Of a stretch of DNA of 64,000 nt, positions 42,388-51,684 are shown piece by piece. This stretch comes from DATARH01 sp963705325 (GTDB lineage Bacteria; Pseudomonadota; Alphaproteobacteria; ATCC43930; CGMCC-115725), in assembly GCA_963705325.1 (NCBI GenBank), contig OY970069.1:2418001-2482000 (forward strand), written 5' to 3'. A program made the position numbers and the translations under genes. The notes under the pieces are model-generated. The model saw only the letters and a list, made by a program, of their open reading frames with translations, was not told where the DNA came from and searched no databases. Each line of letters starts with the position of its first letter. Within the stretch, counting starts at the first letter, position 1.

Positions 42388-45330
42388 ATGAAAGCGCGCT
42401 CACCGAACGTCGAAGCTAGCGCGATAGCCGATCTCCAGCAGACCATCGCGAAACTTCAACGGCAGCTCGACGAGCGTACCGCTGAATTGAACGAAAAAAA
42501 TGAGCGCTACACGCTTGTGAGCCAAGCCGTCGCGGAAGGCATCTACGATTGGGATATTGAGCAGAATATCCTCTTCGTCTCGCCTCGGCTGATGGAGATT
42601 TTCGGGTTCGACGGCGCTGGCCTCAATTCTGAAGATTGGTTCGACCTAGTCCATGCGGCTGACCGTGAGGCGTATCGGACCGGGATCCAGGATTGCTTCA
42701 AAAATGCAACCCCTAAGGTAAATTGCGAATACCGCATCCTCGTACAAAATGGCGAGTATCGTTGGGTCGAAGACCATGGGCTTCCGGTCCGCAACGCGGC
42801 GGGCCGCGCAATCCGGCTTGTAGGAGCGGTGAACGATATCACGGCGCGCAAGGAAACTGATCTAGCCCTGCGCGAGGCGCTTGAGCAGCAGACCGCCACC
42901 GCCGAGATCCTCACCGTCATCAGCAATTCGCTCACCGACACGCAGCCGGTGTTTGAAGCAATAGTGCAGAGCGGGCTGAGGCTTTTCCCCCACGCCGCCA
43001 TCAGCGTCGTGCTGGCCATGAACGACGAGGCACACTTGGTGGCCGTCGCCGAAACGGATCCCGCCCGCGCAGAAGCATGGCGGCGCAAATTCCCATTCCC
43101 TTTGACGCGCGAATATATCCACAGCGCTGCGATCCTCGACCAACAGGTCATCAATATTCCCGATGTCCGTGACGCGCCCCCGGGATTTGGGGCCGGCCGC
43201 CAAAACTTTTTGGTGAGCGGCTACCGCGGGATTACGATCGTGCCGATGCAACGCGGCGATGCCGCAATCGGCGTCCTCAGCGTCGTTAGGCCGGCGCCTG
43301 GACCCCTCTCGGTCGAACAGCTCGCCGTCCTCAAAACCTTCGCGAACCAGGCGGTCATCGCGATCGAAAACGCCCGGCTGATCACCGAGACCCGTGAGGC
43401 GTTGGAGCAGCAGACCGCGACCGCTGAGGTGCTCCAGGTCATCAATTCCTCGCCCGGCGATCTCGCGCCGGTGTTCGACGCTATCCTGGAAAAAGCCAAC
43501 TACCTGTGCGAGACGGCATTCGGGGTACTTTGGACGTTTGACGGCACACACTACCTCCCCGGCGCCATCCACGGACCGCAAGCCTTTATAGACGCCATCA
43601 AAGACAAGCCACGGCCACCAGCCAACGGAGGTACCCTCTATCGGCACGCGGCCGGGGAGCAACTGGTCCACATCGAGGATATGGCGTCCGAGACGGAGGT
43701 GTACGGGACCAATTCCACCCGGCGCGTCTTTGTCGATCTAGGCGGTGGTCGTTCCGCGCTCTCAGTAGCGCTTCAAAAGGACGGCGCCCTATTTGGCGCA
43801 TTGCAGGTTTATCGTCAGGAAGTCCGCCCGTTCTCCGACAAGCAGATTGCGCTGTTGCAGAATTTCGCGGCGCAGGCGGTGATCGCGATGGAGAACGCGC
43901 GGCTCTTGACCGAGACCCGCGAGCGTACCGTCGAGTTGCAGGAAGCGCTCGAATACCAGACCGCGACCAGCGACGTGCTCAACTTCATCAGCCGATCGAC
44001 GTTCGACCTTACCCCTGTTCTGGAACACGTTATCGAAACCGCCATCAGGCTGTGCCGTGCGCATATGGGTAGCGTCTTCCGTCTGGAGGATGGTGTTTAT
44101 CGCTGGGCCGCGGGCTGCGGGCTCGAACCGTCATACCGTGAGATCGAGATGCGGACCCCGATCTCGCCGGGCACGGGTACTCTTGTGGGCCGGGTCGCGC
44201 TTGAAGGCCGCACGGTCCAGATCGCTGATGCGGATGCCGACCCTCAATACGCGGTCAAGGATGAGGCGCGCATAACCCGCGCCCACACTATGCTGGGGGT
44301 GCCGCTGCTGCGCGATGGGGCCCCGATCGGCGTCATCGCAATGGCGCGCGATCGGGTCGAGCTTTTCAATGACAAGGAAATTGCGCTGGTTAGCACCTTT
44401 GCTGACCAGGCGGTGATCGCCATCGAGAATGTCCGTCTGATCACCGAAACCCAGGGCGCCCGTGATGATGCCGAGGAGGCACTGCATGACTTGAAGGCAG
44501 CGCAAGCCAATCTGATCCAGGCCGAAAAGATGGCTTCCTTGGGTCAGCTCACAGCGGGCATCGCGCACGAGATCAAGAACCCGCTCAACTTCGTCAACAA
44601 CTTCGCCATCCTGTCGGTCGAACTGCTCGACGAGTTGAAGGAGACTGCGGCACCGGCCCTGGCAACACTCAATGAGGACAAGCGGGCCGACGTCGACGAT
44701 ACGATGGAGCTGTTGACGGGCAACCTGGAGAAGATCGCCGAGCACGGCAAGCGCGCCGACAACATCGTCAAGTCGATGCTAGAGCACTCGCGCGGCGTCA
44801 GCGGCGAGCGCCGTGAGGTCGATCTCAACGGGGTAATCGAGGAAGCCTTGAACCTCGCCTATCACGGCGCCCGCGCCCAGGATCAAACGTTCAACATCTC
44901 CTTGGAGCGCGACTACGCCTCAACCCTCAAACCCATCGAGCTTGCCCCGCAGGAGATGACTCGGGTCTTCCTCAACCTCTTTGGCAATGGCTTTTACGCC
45001 GCCACTAAGCGCGCTCGGGAGACGGGCTATGGGTCATTCCAGCCCAGCCTCACGGTGGCGACACGCGAGGAGGACAACATGGCGGAGGTGCGGGTACGCG
45101 ACAACGGCGCCGGCATACCGCCCGAGATCAAGGACAAGCTGTTCCAGCCGTTCTTCACTACCAAGCCCACCGGTGAGGGGACGGGGTTGGGTCTCTCGAT
45201 CAGCTACGACATCGTCACGCAACAGCATGGCGGCACCATCACGGTCGAGAGCGAACCCGGCTCGTTCACCGAGTTCACTGTTCGCCTGCCGCGCCGCCAA
45301 CAGGCGCCGCAACACATGGAGCCTGTATGA
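42388..45330 (+). CDS. PAS / multi-GAF soluble sensor histidine kinase
   Basis: A 980-residue cytosolic kinase. A coiled coil (residues 10-40) leads to a PAS domain with PAC (to about 160, ITARKETDLALREALEQQTATAEIL). Three GAF domains follow, near 175-335, 350-510 and 530-690, each introduced by a repeated linker EALEQQTATAE / EALEYQTATSD. His727 in TAGIAHEIKNPLNFVNNF is the phospho-acceptor; the ATPase domain has NLFGNGFYAATKRA, DNGAGIPPEI and GTGLGLSISYDIV. It overlaps the receiver gene by four bases (ATGA), so the pair is coupled. Confidence 0.9.
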   Translation: MKARSPNVEASAIADLQQTIAKLQRQLDERTAELNEKNERYTLVSQAVAEGIYDWDIEQNILFVSPRLMEIFGFDGAGLNSEDWFDLVHAADREAYRTGIQDCFKNATPKVNCEYRILVQNGEYRWVEDHGLPVRNAAGRAIRLVGAVNDITARKETDLALREALEQQTATAEILTVISNSLTDTQPVFEAIVQSGLRLFPHAAISVVLAMNDEAHLVAVAETDPARAEAWRRKFPFPLTREYIHSAAILDQQVINIPDVRDAPPGFGAGRQNFLVSGYRGITIVPMQRGDAAIGVLSVVRPAPGPLSVEQLAVLKTFANQAVIAIENARLITETREALEQQTATAEVLQVINSSPGDLAPVFDAILEKANYLCETAFGVLWTFDGTHYLPGAIHGPQAFIDAIKDKPRPPANGGTLYRHAAGEQLVHIEDMASETEVYGTNSTRRVFVDLGGGRSALSVALQKDGALFGALQVYRQEVRPFSDKQIALLQNFAAQAVIAMENARLLTETRERTVELQEALEYQTATSDVLNFISRSTFDLTPVLEHVIETAIRLCRAHMGSVFRLEDGVYRWAAGCGLEPSYREIEMRTPISPGTGTLVGRVALEGRTVQIADADADPQYAVKDEARITRAHTMLGVPLLRDGAPIGVIAMARDRVELFNDKEIALVSTFADQAVIAIENVRLITETQGARDDAEEALHDLKAAQANLIQAEKMASLGQLTAGIAHEIKNPLNFVNNFAILSVELLDELKETAAPALATLNEDKRADVDDTMELLTGNLEKIAEHGKRADNIVKSMLEHSRGVSGERREVDLNGVIEEALNLAYHGARAQDQTFNISLERDYASTLKPIELAPQEMTRVFLNLFGNGFYAATKRARETGYGSFQPSLTVATREEDNMAEVRVRDNGAGIPPEIKDKLFQPFFTTKPTGEGTGLGLSISYDIVTQQHGGTITVESEPGSFTEFTVRLPRRQQAPQHMEPV

Positions 45331-45689
45331 GCGTCAGCATCTTGGTTGTCGACGACGCATCCGATGTCGCCGACCTCTTCCGTCAGCGGTTTCGCCGCGA
45401 GGTGCGCGGGGGCACACACGTCGCCAACTCGGGCGAGATGCCGCTCGAGCAAATGACAGCGGGCATCGATCCTACGCTGATCGTGATCCTCTCGGACATC
45501 AACATGCCGGGGATGGATGGACTGCAGGTGCTCGAAGCGATCATGCAAATCCACTATGGCGATGACGAGCGAAGACGCCGCGCCAGCGACCTTGGCGCAT
45601 CCGAGTTCCTCGCAAAAACCGGCGATTTCGAACAGCTGAAGGGGCAGTTACGTCAGTTGCCTCCGGCAGCGGACGGAGTGAACACCTAA
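45327..45689 (+). CDS. Single-domain response regulator, shortened receiver
   Basis: A 120-residue receiver domain. The acidic pair is VVDDASD and Asp57 in ILSDINMPGMDGL is the phosphorylation site. The segment that should hold strand 4 and helix 4, with the conserved Thr/Ser switch, is missing: the sequence jumps from VLEAIMQIH to YGDDERRRRASDLGASEFLAK. A second shortening precedes SGEMPLEQM. The usual KP motif reads KT. It may be defective in switching, or a phosphate sink for the upstream kinase. Confidence 0.8.
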   Translation: MSVSILVVDDASDVADLFRQRFRREVRGGTHVANSGEMPLEQMTAGIDPTLIVILSDINMPGMDGLQVLEAIMQIHYGDDERRRRASDLGASEFLAKTGDFEQLKGQLRQLPPAADGVNT

Positions 45690-45705
45690 CCCAAGGAAGG
45701 TCAAC

Positions 45706-45990
45706 ATGGCTTTGCGCAAATTCATCATCGAACGGGACATTCCGGCGGTCGGTAGCTTCGAGCGTGAGCAGTTACGCGGTGCTGCCGCCAAATCGAACGA
45801 GGTGCTTGCCCAGCTCGGCCCCGATATCCAATGGGTCGAGAGCTTTGTGGCCGCCGATAAGACCTTCTGCGTCTATCTCGCCAAGGATGAAGCGATCATC
45901 AAACAGCACGCGGAGATTAGCGGCTTTCCGGCAACCAAGATTACCGAGGTGCGCAAGATGATCGACCCGACCACCGAGCACGCCCCCTAA
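45706..45990 (+). CDS. DUF4242 family protein
   Basis: A 94-residue ferredoxin-like alpha-beta protein (KFIIERDIPAVGSFEREQLRGAAAKSNEVLAQLGPDIQWVESFVAADKTFCVYLAKDEAIIKQHAE) matching DUF4242, related to SCO4226-type nickel-binding proteins. CAAGGAAGGTCAAC precedes the ATG, 16 bases after the regulator stop, so it shares the kinase operon. Its role there is unknown. Confidence 0.82.
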   Translation: MALRKFIIERDIPAVGSFEREQLRGAAAKSNEVLAQLGPDIQWVESFVAADKTFCVYLAKDEAIIKQHAEISGFPATKITEVRKMIDPTTEHAP

Positions 45991-46135
45991 GCACACCGAC
46001 CAATTCAGCTAGCGATATCGCGGCTGCCTGAGTTGAGGAGATCGGCGGCCCGAATGTCCGCTCTAATGCCGAAGGGAGCACCCGCCGGCCGGCCGAAGAT
46101 GACTGATCACACTCAGGCTCACGGGAAGTCCGGTT

Positions 46136-46205
46136 TCGGCGCTTCTACAACGTTCGAATCGGGCACTCCGAACGACTGCCTTGAGGTCCAGAATCGGCCG
46201 TTCTA
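46136..46205. repeat. Dispersed diverged repeat, copy 1 (interrupted by IS5 element)
   Basis: This stretch (tcggcgcttctacaacgttc onward to ggccgttcta) aligns base by base, with scattered changes, to 53336-53409. The IS element begins right after GTTCTA and the repeat appears to continue after it (cgg at 47752). The remainder of the gap 45991-46135 shows no gene. Confidence 0.5.
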
Positions 46206-47745
46206 GTCGTCCGTGAAGAACGGCTAAGTGATTGAACGGGGCTGGCTGGCGGGAGTCCTGAAGTAATGGATTCCGCAAGAAACGGCGGTATCGGGGCTAG
46301 TTTTCTGGCGATTTGGGATTCCGATTTTCGGCGATTTGTGCGATTCCGGGGGGTGGGTCATCAGCGTTGGGGGACGCGATGGCGAAGCCACGGGACGATC
46401 GTCAAAAGGATCTGCTGAGACCGGCGCTGGAGGTGATCATCGATCACGGCCATCCGCTGGTACGGCTGGCGCGCGAGATCGATTGGTGGTTTCTCGACGC
46501 CCGGTTTGCCAGCGTTTGCACGTCGGGTGGGGGTCAGCCGCCCTTGCCGACGCGGCTGGTCGCCGGTCTGTTCATCCTGAAGCACATGCACGACCTGTCG
46601 GACGAGGTGTTGTGCGCGCGCTGGCTGGAGAACCCGTATTACCAGTTCTTCTGCGGCGAATTGAGTTTCTGCCACCGGTTGCCTTTCGAGCGCTCGTCGC
46701 TGACGCACTGGCGCCAGCGGCTGGGCGAGGAGCAGCTGGTGGCCTTGATCCAGGAGAGCCTGTCGGTGGCGCACAAAACCGGCGCGCTGGCGATCCGCGA
46801 TCTCGAGCGTGTGGTGGTCGACACCACGGTGCAGCCGAAGGCAATCGCCCATCCGACCGACGCGCGGCTCTGCCATCGTGCGATCGAGCAGCTCGTTAAT
46901 CTGGCACGACGCAACGATGTGCCGCTGCGGCAGAGCTACCGGCGGGTGGCCAAGCGTGCGGCCATTATGGTGGGCCGCTACACCCACGCCCACCAGTTCA
47001 AGCGCGCTCGGCGCGAACTGAAGTTCCTGCGCACCCGGCTCGGCCGGGTGATCCGCGACATCCGCCGCAAGATCGCCGGGAACGATGCGCTCAGAGAGCG
47101 CTTCGCCAACCTGCTCGCCCTGGCCGGTCGGGTGCGTTTCCAAGACCACCGCCAGCGCGGCCCCAAGGTCTATGCGCTGCACGCCCCCGAGGTCGAGTGC
47201 ATCGGTAAAGGCAAGGCCCGAGCCCCCTATGAGTTTGGTTGCAAGGTGTCGATCGCCACGCCGGCGACCAAGCCCAAGGGCGGTCAGTTCGTGCTCCACG
47301 CCAAGGCACTGCACGGCAATCCGTTCGACGGCCACACCTTGGGGCCTGTCGTCACCGAGTTAGAGAAGCTGACCGGCGTCGAAACCCGCCGCATCCATGT
47401 CGACAAGGGCTATCGCGGCCACAATCACAAAGAGAAGTTCCGGGTCTGGATCACCGGCCAGGTCCGTCACGTCACCGCCCCGCTCCGCCGCGAGATGAAG
47501 CGGCGCGCCGCGGTCGAGCCGGTCATTGGCCACGTCAAGGCCGAGCACCGCATGAGCCGCAATTATCTCAAAGGGCGCGACGGCGATCGCAGCAATGCCG
47601 TGCTCGCCGCCGCCGGTTACAACTTCGGCCTTCTCTTGCGCTGGCTGGCGAGACTTTTATGTGCCCTCGTTCAGGCGCTCCTCACCGTCCCACAACGAGT
47701 CCAAATCGCCTAAAAACAGCCAGTCACCCGTTCTTCACGGACGAC
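46206..47745 (+). mobile_element. IS5 family insertion sequence, complete
   Basis: A 1540-bp element bounded by perfect 18-bp inverted repeats GTCGTCCGTGAAGAACGG (46206-46223 and 47728-47745 inverted). GTTCTA lies on both sides (46200-46205, 47746-47751) as a possible target duplication. One intact transposase fills it, so it may still be active. Confidence 0.8.
46379..47713 (+). CDS. IS5 family transposase
   Basis: A 444-residue DDE transposase of the long IS5 type (IS1478-like). It opens with the DUF772-type domain (PLPTRLVAGLFILKHMHDLSDE, LTHWRQRLGEE). Catalytic residues are in VVVDTTVQPK, IHVDKGYRGH and EPVIGHVKAEHRM. No break is present. ATG 46379 is used; the frame is open a little further upstream. 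Confidence 0.9.
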   Translation: MAKPRDDRQKDLLRPALEVIIDHGHPLVRLAREIDWWFLDARFASVCTSGGGQPPLPTRLVAGLFILKHMHDLSDEVLCARWLENPYYQFFCGELSFCHRLPFERSSLTHWRQRLGEEQLVALIQESLSVAHKTGALAIRDLERVVVDTTVQPKAIAHPTDARLCHRAIEQLVNLARRNDVPLRQSYRRVAKRAAIMVGRYTHAHQFKRARRELKFLRTRLGRVIRDIRRKIAGNDALRERFANLLALAGRVRFQDHRQRGPKVYALHAPEVECIGKGKARAPYEFGCKVSIATPATKPKGGQFVLHAKALHGNPFDGHTLGPVVTELEKLTGVETRRIHVDKGYRGHNHKEKFRVWITGQVRHVTAPLRREMKRRAAVEPVIGHVKAEHRMSRNYLKGRDGDRSNAVLAAAGYNFGLLLRWLARLLCALVQALLTVPQRVQIA

Positions 47746-47962
47746 GTTCTACGGCTTCTGACAATGAGTTTCGAGGAAGCACCACCGGTTGTTCGGGCCC
47801 ATGATCGTCAAAACCGATTCGTTCTAGGAGAACCCGTCGGCCGGCATGGGTCAATCCACAAGGCCATCTAAAACAATCGAATACAGGAGGCGTGGATCAA
47901 TCCTTCGCAGTTCAGCTACGGTGACCCCGTGTAGGTCACACACTTAATAATACGGGGGGATC

Positions 47963-48124
47963 ATGAAGGCGATCTCTGCCTTCGCTCCTATCGCCAAGAC
48001 AGGCGCGGTATCTGCCGAGCTGATCACGCTGAACGCTGCTGCCATGGACCGAGCCCCCGATTTCCATAAAGCTCCGGGAAATCAGGAGCCGGAAAACTTT
48101 GGGGTTTTATCGACCCGGGGTTGA
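47963..48124 (+). CDS. Possible small protein, 53 aa
   Basis: An ORF (MKAISAFAPIAKTGAVSAEL...) directly behind a GGGGGGA run. It has a short amphipathic start and no known domain. Coding is uncertain. The rest of the 479-base gap 47745-48223 shows no other gene. Confidence 0.25.
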   Translation: MKAISAFAPIAKTGAVSAELITLNAAAMDRAPDFHKAPGNQEPENFGVLSTRG

Positions 48125-48223
48125 CCGACTTGCCGCCAGGAAGCGCCGCGTCTGTCGCGAGCGAAAAGCCATAGCAGGAACTCAGGGGAATGGCCCGGAG
48201 TGTAGTGTGAACAGGGGGAACTT

Positions 48224-48514
48224 ATGAGGAAAGTGATCATGGGCTTGGCGGCCCTGCCGCTGCTGACCGGTGTTGCCGCGGCTGGTCAGCCGTTGTCGAA
48301 CCAACAAATGGACCGGGTGACCGCCGGGTTCAGCGCAATTTCGATCGCCGATGCAGAGGGTCTTGCCGGCCAAGGCATGATTGTCATCACCAATACGGCA
48401 ACGCTCTCAGAGGTTTTTCCAGTCGCGACGAAGACGGTAGGTGAAACCAGCTCGACGCTATACGAGTCGCTGTCGGTAGCGCAGTCGTCGACCATCACCG
48501 GGCTCTTACACTAG
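48224..48514 (+). CDS. Small secreted protein with LSNQQMDRVTAG motif
   Basis: A 96-residue protein with a clear signal peptide (MRKVIMGLAALPLLTGVAAAG) and then LSNQQMDRVTAGFSAIS. The L(S/T)..QMD.VTAG box recurs in small secreted alphaproteobacterial proteins and resembles the double-glycine leader box of bacteriocin-like peptides. The rest is Ser/Thr/Ala-rich. CAGGGGGAA precedes the ATG. The stop TAG lies in CTAGAGCA, a string also found at the IS630 ends, so the natural C-terminus may have been replaced. Confidence 0.65.
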   Translation: MRKVIMGLAALPLLTGVAAAGQPLSNQQMDRVTAGFSAISIADAEGLAGQGMIVITNTATLSEVFPVATKTVGETSSTLYESLSVAQSSTITGLLH

Positions 48515-48555
48515 AGCATAGCCGCATTGGCTGGAATCGCTGAAAGGGGTTTCTA

Positions 48556-49580
48556 GAGCAGATAAAGTGTGATTCGCTGACCTGACCGCAAGATGTGGGG
48601 GGCAGTGATGGCTTGGCGGCAGGGGCAGAGCTATGCGGAGGACCTGCGGGCGCGGGTTCTGGCGGCGATCGACGGTGGCATGGCGGCGCGGTTGGCGGCC
48701 TCGGTTTTCCGGGTCAGCGTGTCTTACATCTACAAGGCGCTGATCCGCCGGCGGCGGACCGGCGAGGTGAGCGCCAGCATGCGGCGCGGTCACCGGCCGC
48801 GCAAATTGACGCCGGCGCAGGAGGCCGCCTTGGCGGCCCATATCACCGCTTACCCGGACATCACTCTGGCGGCTTTGCGATCCTGGCTTTTGGCCGAGCA
48901 TGCGGTACGGTTGAGCAACGGGGCAATGTGGTCGGCGGTTGACCGTCTCGGGCTGTCGTTTAAAAAAAGACGCTCCGCGCCGCCGAACAAGACCGGCCGG
49001 ACGTCGCTGCTCGGCGCCGCATCTGGCGGGCGGCGCAGCCCTTTGTTGATACCGACAAGCTCGTGTTCATCGACGAGACCGGCGCCAGCACCAAGATGAC
49101 CCGGCTCTACGGTCGCGCCCCGCGTGGCCAGCGCCTGTTGGCCAAAGCGCCGTTCGGCCATTGGAAGACTACGACCTTTGTCGCCGCGCTGCGGTGCGAT
49201 GGTTTGACCGCGCCAATGGTGCTCGACGGACCGATGACCGGCGAGGCTTTTCTCGCCTATGTCGAGCAGGTGCTGATCCCGACGCTTCAACCCGACGATA
49301 TCGTCGTGATGGACAACCTGCCGGCCCACAAGATTGCCGCGGTTCGTGCCGCGATCACTGCCGCCGGCGCTCAACTCTTCCTGCTGCCGCCCTACTCACC
49401 CGACATGAATCCCATCGAAATGGCCTTCGCCAAACTCAAGACGCTGCTGCGCCAGGCCCCAGAACGAACCCGCGATGGTCTGTGGCGGCGCATCGGCGAC
49501 CTGCTCGACCAGTTCACCCCAGATGAATGCGCCAACTATCTCCGAGCTGCGGGCTACGCAGACTCAATCTGAAAATGCTC
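48556..49580 (+). mobile_element. IS630 family insertion sequence
   Basis: The ends GAGCAGATAAAGTG (left) and GAGCATTTTCAGAT (right, inverted) are flanked by TA on both sides, the IS630 target duplication (48554-48555 and 49581-49582). The inside is a two-frame transposase. A further end-like CTAGAGCAT occurs at 48511, just left of the element. Confidence 0.65.
48608..49572 (+). CDS. IS630 family transposase, programmed -1 frameshift at A7
   Basis: The first frame encodes the helix-turn-helix part (YAEDLRARVLAAIDGG, SVSYIYKALIRRRR, LSNGAMWSAVDRLGLSFKK). At the A7 run 48962-48968 a -1 slip continues as KTLRAAEQD and leads into the DDE domain (VFIDETGASTKMTRLYGR, VVMDNLPAHK, LPPYSPDMNPIEMAFAKLK). 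Such slippery A runs are used by several IS families, so this is likely the working fusion and not a mutation. The second frame ends at 49572. Confidence 0.75.
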
Positions 49581-49582
49581 TA

Positions 49583-50000
49583 GTAGCACAGGAGCCGATA
49601 TAGGGATGGTTGCCCGCAGTACATCGGCTCCGTGCAACACGCTCGAAGTGCTGCGGTGACACTCGGTCAATCAATCGGATAACGAAATATCGGTCAATCG
49701 CAGACCGTTGCTGGCGCGAAAGCGTCATTCGCCACACAAATCGGGAATGACGGGTTTCGGCGGATGTTGTTCTCTAATGGGTCAAGGGTGATGGCTCGGT
49801 GATGAGCGATATCGACGCTGTCGGGTGTCTGCGTTCTCTACGTGCTCATAGTGGCACTTAATGGGGTCAGCTGGGTACAGAGCGGCTCGGTTGAAATCGC
49901 AGTCGGCCACGTTCGCCGCATGCTACAGAATCCACGCCGTCATCTGCTCCCTCCCTCAGGCGTCGCTCCGCTCGGGAGCTAGGTTCGACCTCCTGCTTGG
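49583..50000. other. 418-base gap between IS630 and IS110
   Basis: No gene is supported. The right side should include the non-coding end of the IS110 element. A short conserved-looking stretch near 49960 precedes the transposase 3' end. Confidence 0.35.
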
Positions 50001-51015
50001 TTACGCCGGGTTGAACTGTGTGCCGTCGCGCAGCATGGCGTGCATGATGATGGCCAGGCGCCGGGCAAGCGCAATCCGCGCCTTGCGCATGGTGGATCGT
50101 TTGGCAATCGCGAAGGCCCAGTCCTTGAGCTTCAGTGGACCCTTGTAGCGCGTCAGCATGACGTTGGCCGCCTCGTATAACAGCGTGCGCACCCGCCGGT
50201 CGCCGCACTTCGAGATGCTGCCGGTGTAGTCGACCTCGCCCGACTGATAGTGCCGCGGCACCAAGCCGAGATAGGCGCCAATGTCACGGGACCGCCGGAA
50301 GCGGCCCGGATCGTCAATCGCGGCTGTGAAGGCGAGTGCGGTGAGCTGGCCAACGCCTGGAATGGTCATCAGACAGCGGCAAGCGGCGGATGCTCGCACC
50401 AGTTGTCTGATATCCGCATCGATCGCTGCGACGGCTGCGAGCACGGCGGTGCGCGCCGCGACCAGGCCGCGCATGGCAGCGGACAGACCGGTAATGCCCC
50501 TCGCTCGCCCGCAGAGCCTGCCTGATGAAGGCGGCGGTTACCGCACGCGGCAGCCGCACACCGCACACCACGGCAAGGCCGCGGATCTGGTTCTCCAAGG
50601 TGACCCGCTGGCCGACTAGCTTCTTGCGCGCGACGATCAGCGATCGCAGAGCGTGCGCCGGCAGAGACTTCACATGAACGGACTTGAAGAAGCCGGTACG
50701 GGCGAGATGCGCCAGGCCGCGGGCATCGTTGCGGTCGGTCTTGTGCGTCGCCAACGACTTCAGCGCCTGATAGGCCTGTCGGCTCTCGATACAGACGATG
50801 GGCAGTCCCAACTGGCTCAAGCCGTGGTAGAGCATCGGCGCCATCCGGCCGGTCTCGAACACAATCCGCACGCAAGCCGGAGCTTGCGCGAGCGCCACCG
50901 CGATGTCGGCAGGTGTCGACCGCACCTTTACCTCGTGTACGACGACACCGTCTCGGTCCATGACGCACACCTGCGTCTCCGCCATCGACACGTCCAGCCC
51001 AGCAAAATACTCCAT
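50001..51015 (-). pseudogene. IS110 family transposase, one frameshift
   Basis: The N-terminal frame has the DEDD nuclease start (MEYFAGLDVSMAETQVCVMD) and THKTDRNDARGLAHLARTGFFKSVHVK. An extra base near 50489 (GGGCATTACCGG) breaks it at EGH. The second frame continues GLSAAMRGLVAART and holds LMTIPGVGQLTALAFTAAI and RDIGAYLGLVPRHYQSGE. A full enzyme of about 337 residues results if the base is removed. It is distinct in sequence from the IS110 copy at 41 kb. Confidence 0.8.
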
Positions 51016-51086
51016 GTGCGGTTCTCCTCTTCCAAGCCGAGACCGATCCTATCGGCCTCCGGGAAGAGCCGCCGCCCATTACCCGA

Positions 51087-51235
51087 TGTTGAAAAAGTCG
51101 CCGGTAGACAAATTTGCGACCGGTTTGAGCAATAATAATTCAGGGTCTTCCGCATCATTGAATAAATACTGCTGATCTTATCACTAATCGGGACATAAGA
51201 TTTCTACAGAAAAACGCTGGCCGACTTTTTCAACA
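51087..51235. mobile_element. Short inverted-repeat element (MITE-like, 149 bp)
   Basis: TGTTGAAAAAGTCG at 51087-51100 is exactly repeated in inverted form at 51222-51235, with further partial matches just inside. The AT-rich interior has no gene. This is the form of a small non-autonomous element mobilised by a transposase whose ends begin TGTTGAAAAAGTCG; that parent is not in the window. Confidence 0.55.
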
Positions 51236-51684
51236 CAATAGGCGCTATGCAGCCGTCGACGCGCCTCGCTTCGAACGACCGGTTTGCGATCCGTGAACTG
51301 CCACTCGTTGTTTGCAGTCTTAGCCGACTGGTCATGCCCCTTTTGCGACATTCACCTGGGGAGCGAGACGAACCTTCGGATACAGTTCCACGGTGAAAAT
51401 GCCCCCGCCCTCCCTGCTGCCAGAAAGGGCATAAGTGGCAGAGTTTTAATCCGCCATCACAGCGGGACTATCCCGCTGCTTCCGTGGCAGATTTTTCCAC
51501 CGCCGATCTCACTGATCACATAGCGGCCGCTGACCCTCGGCGGCGGGAGCGCCTCAAGACGCCTCAATTCCCACCTTCGTTACAGCGACGCTCGCCCCAT
51601 TGCCAGCTTTAGCCCTACTCTCTCTTCCTCTTTGTCAAGTTGCCAATCTGTGGGGCTCACTCGGCACGATATCGTGGTTTCCGA
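51236..51684. other. 449-base gap
   Basis: No supported gene. A frame at 51284-51523 is open, but its product has no recognisable features. It may be decayed DNA between the mobile elements and the lipoprotein gene. Confidence 0.35.

Noticed and set aside
42185..42403. Minus-strand 72-residue frame upstream of the GAF kinase
   Set aside because: No motif and no ribosome site; it overlaps the kinase start and promoter region.
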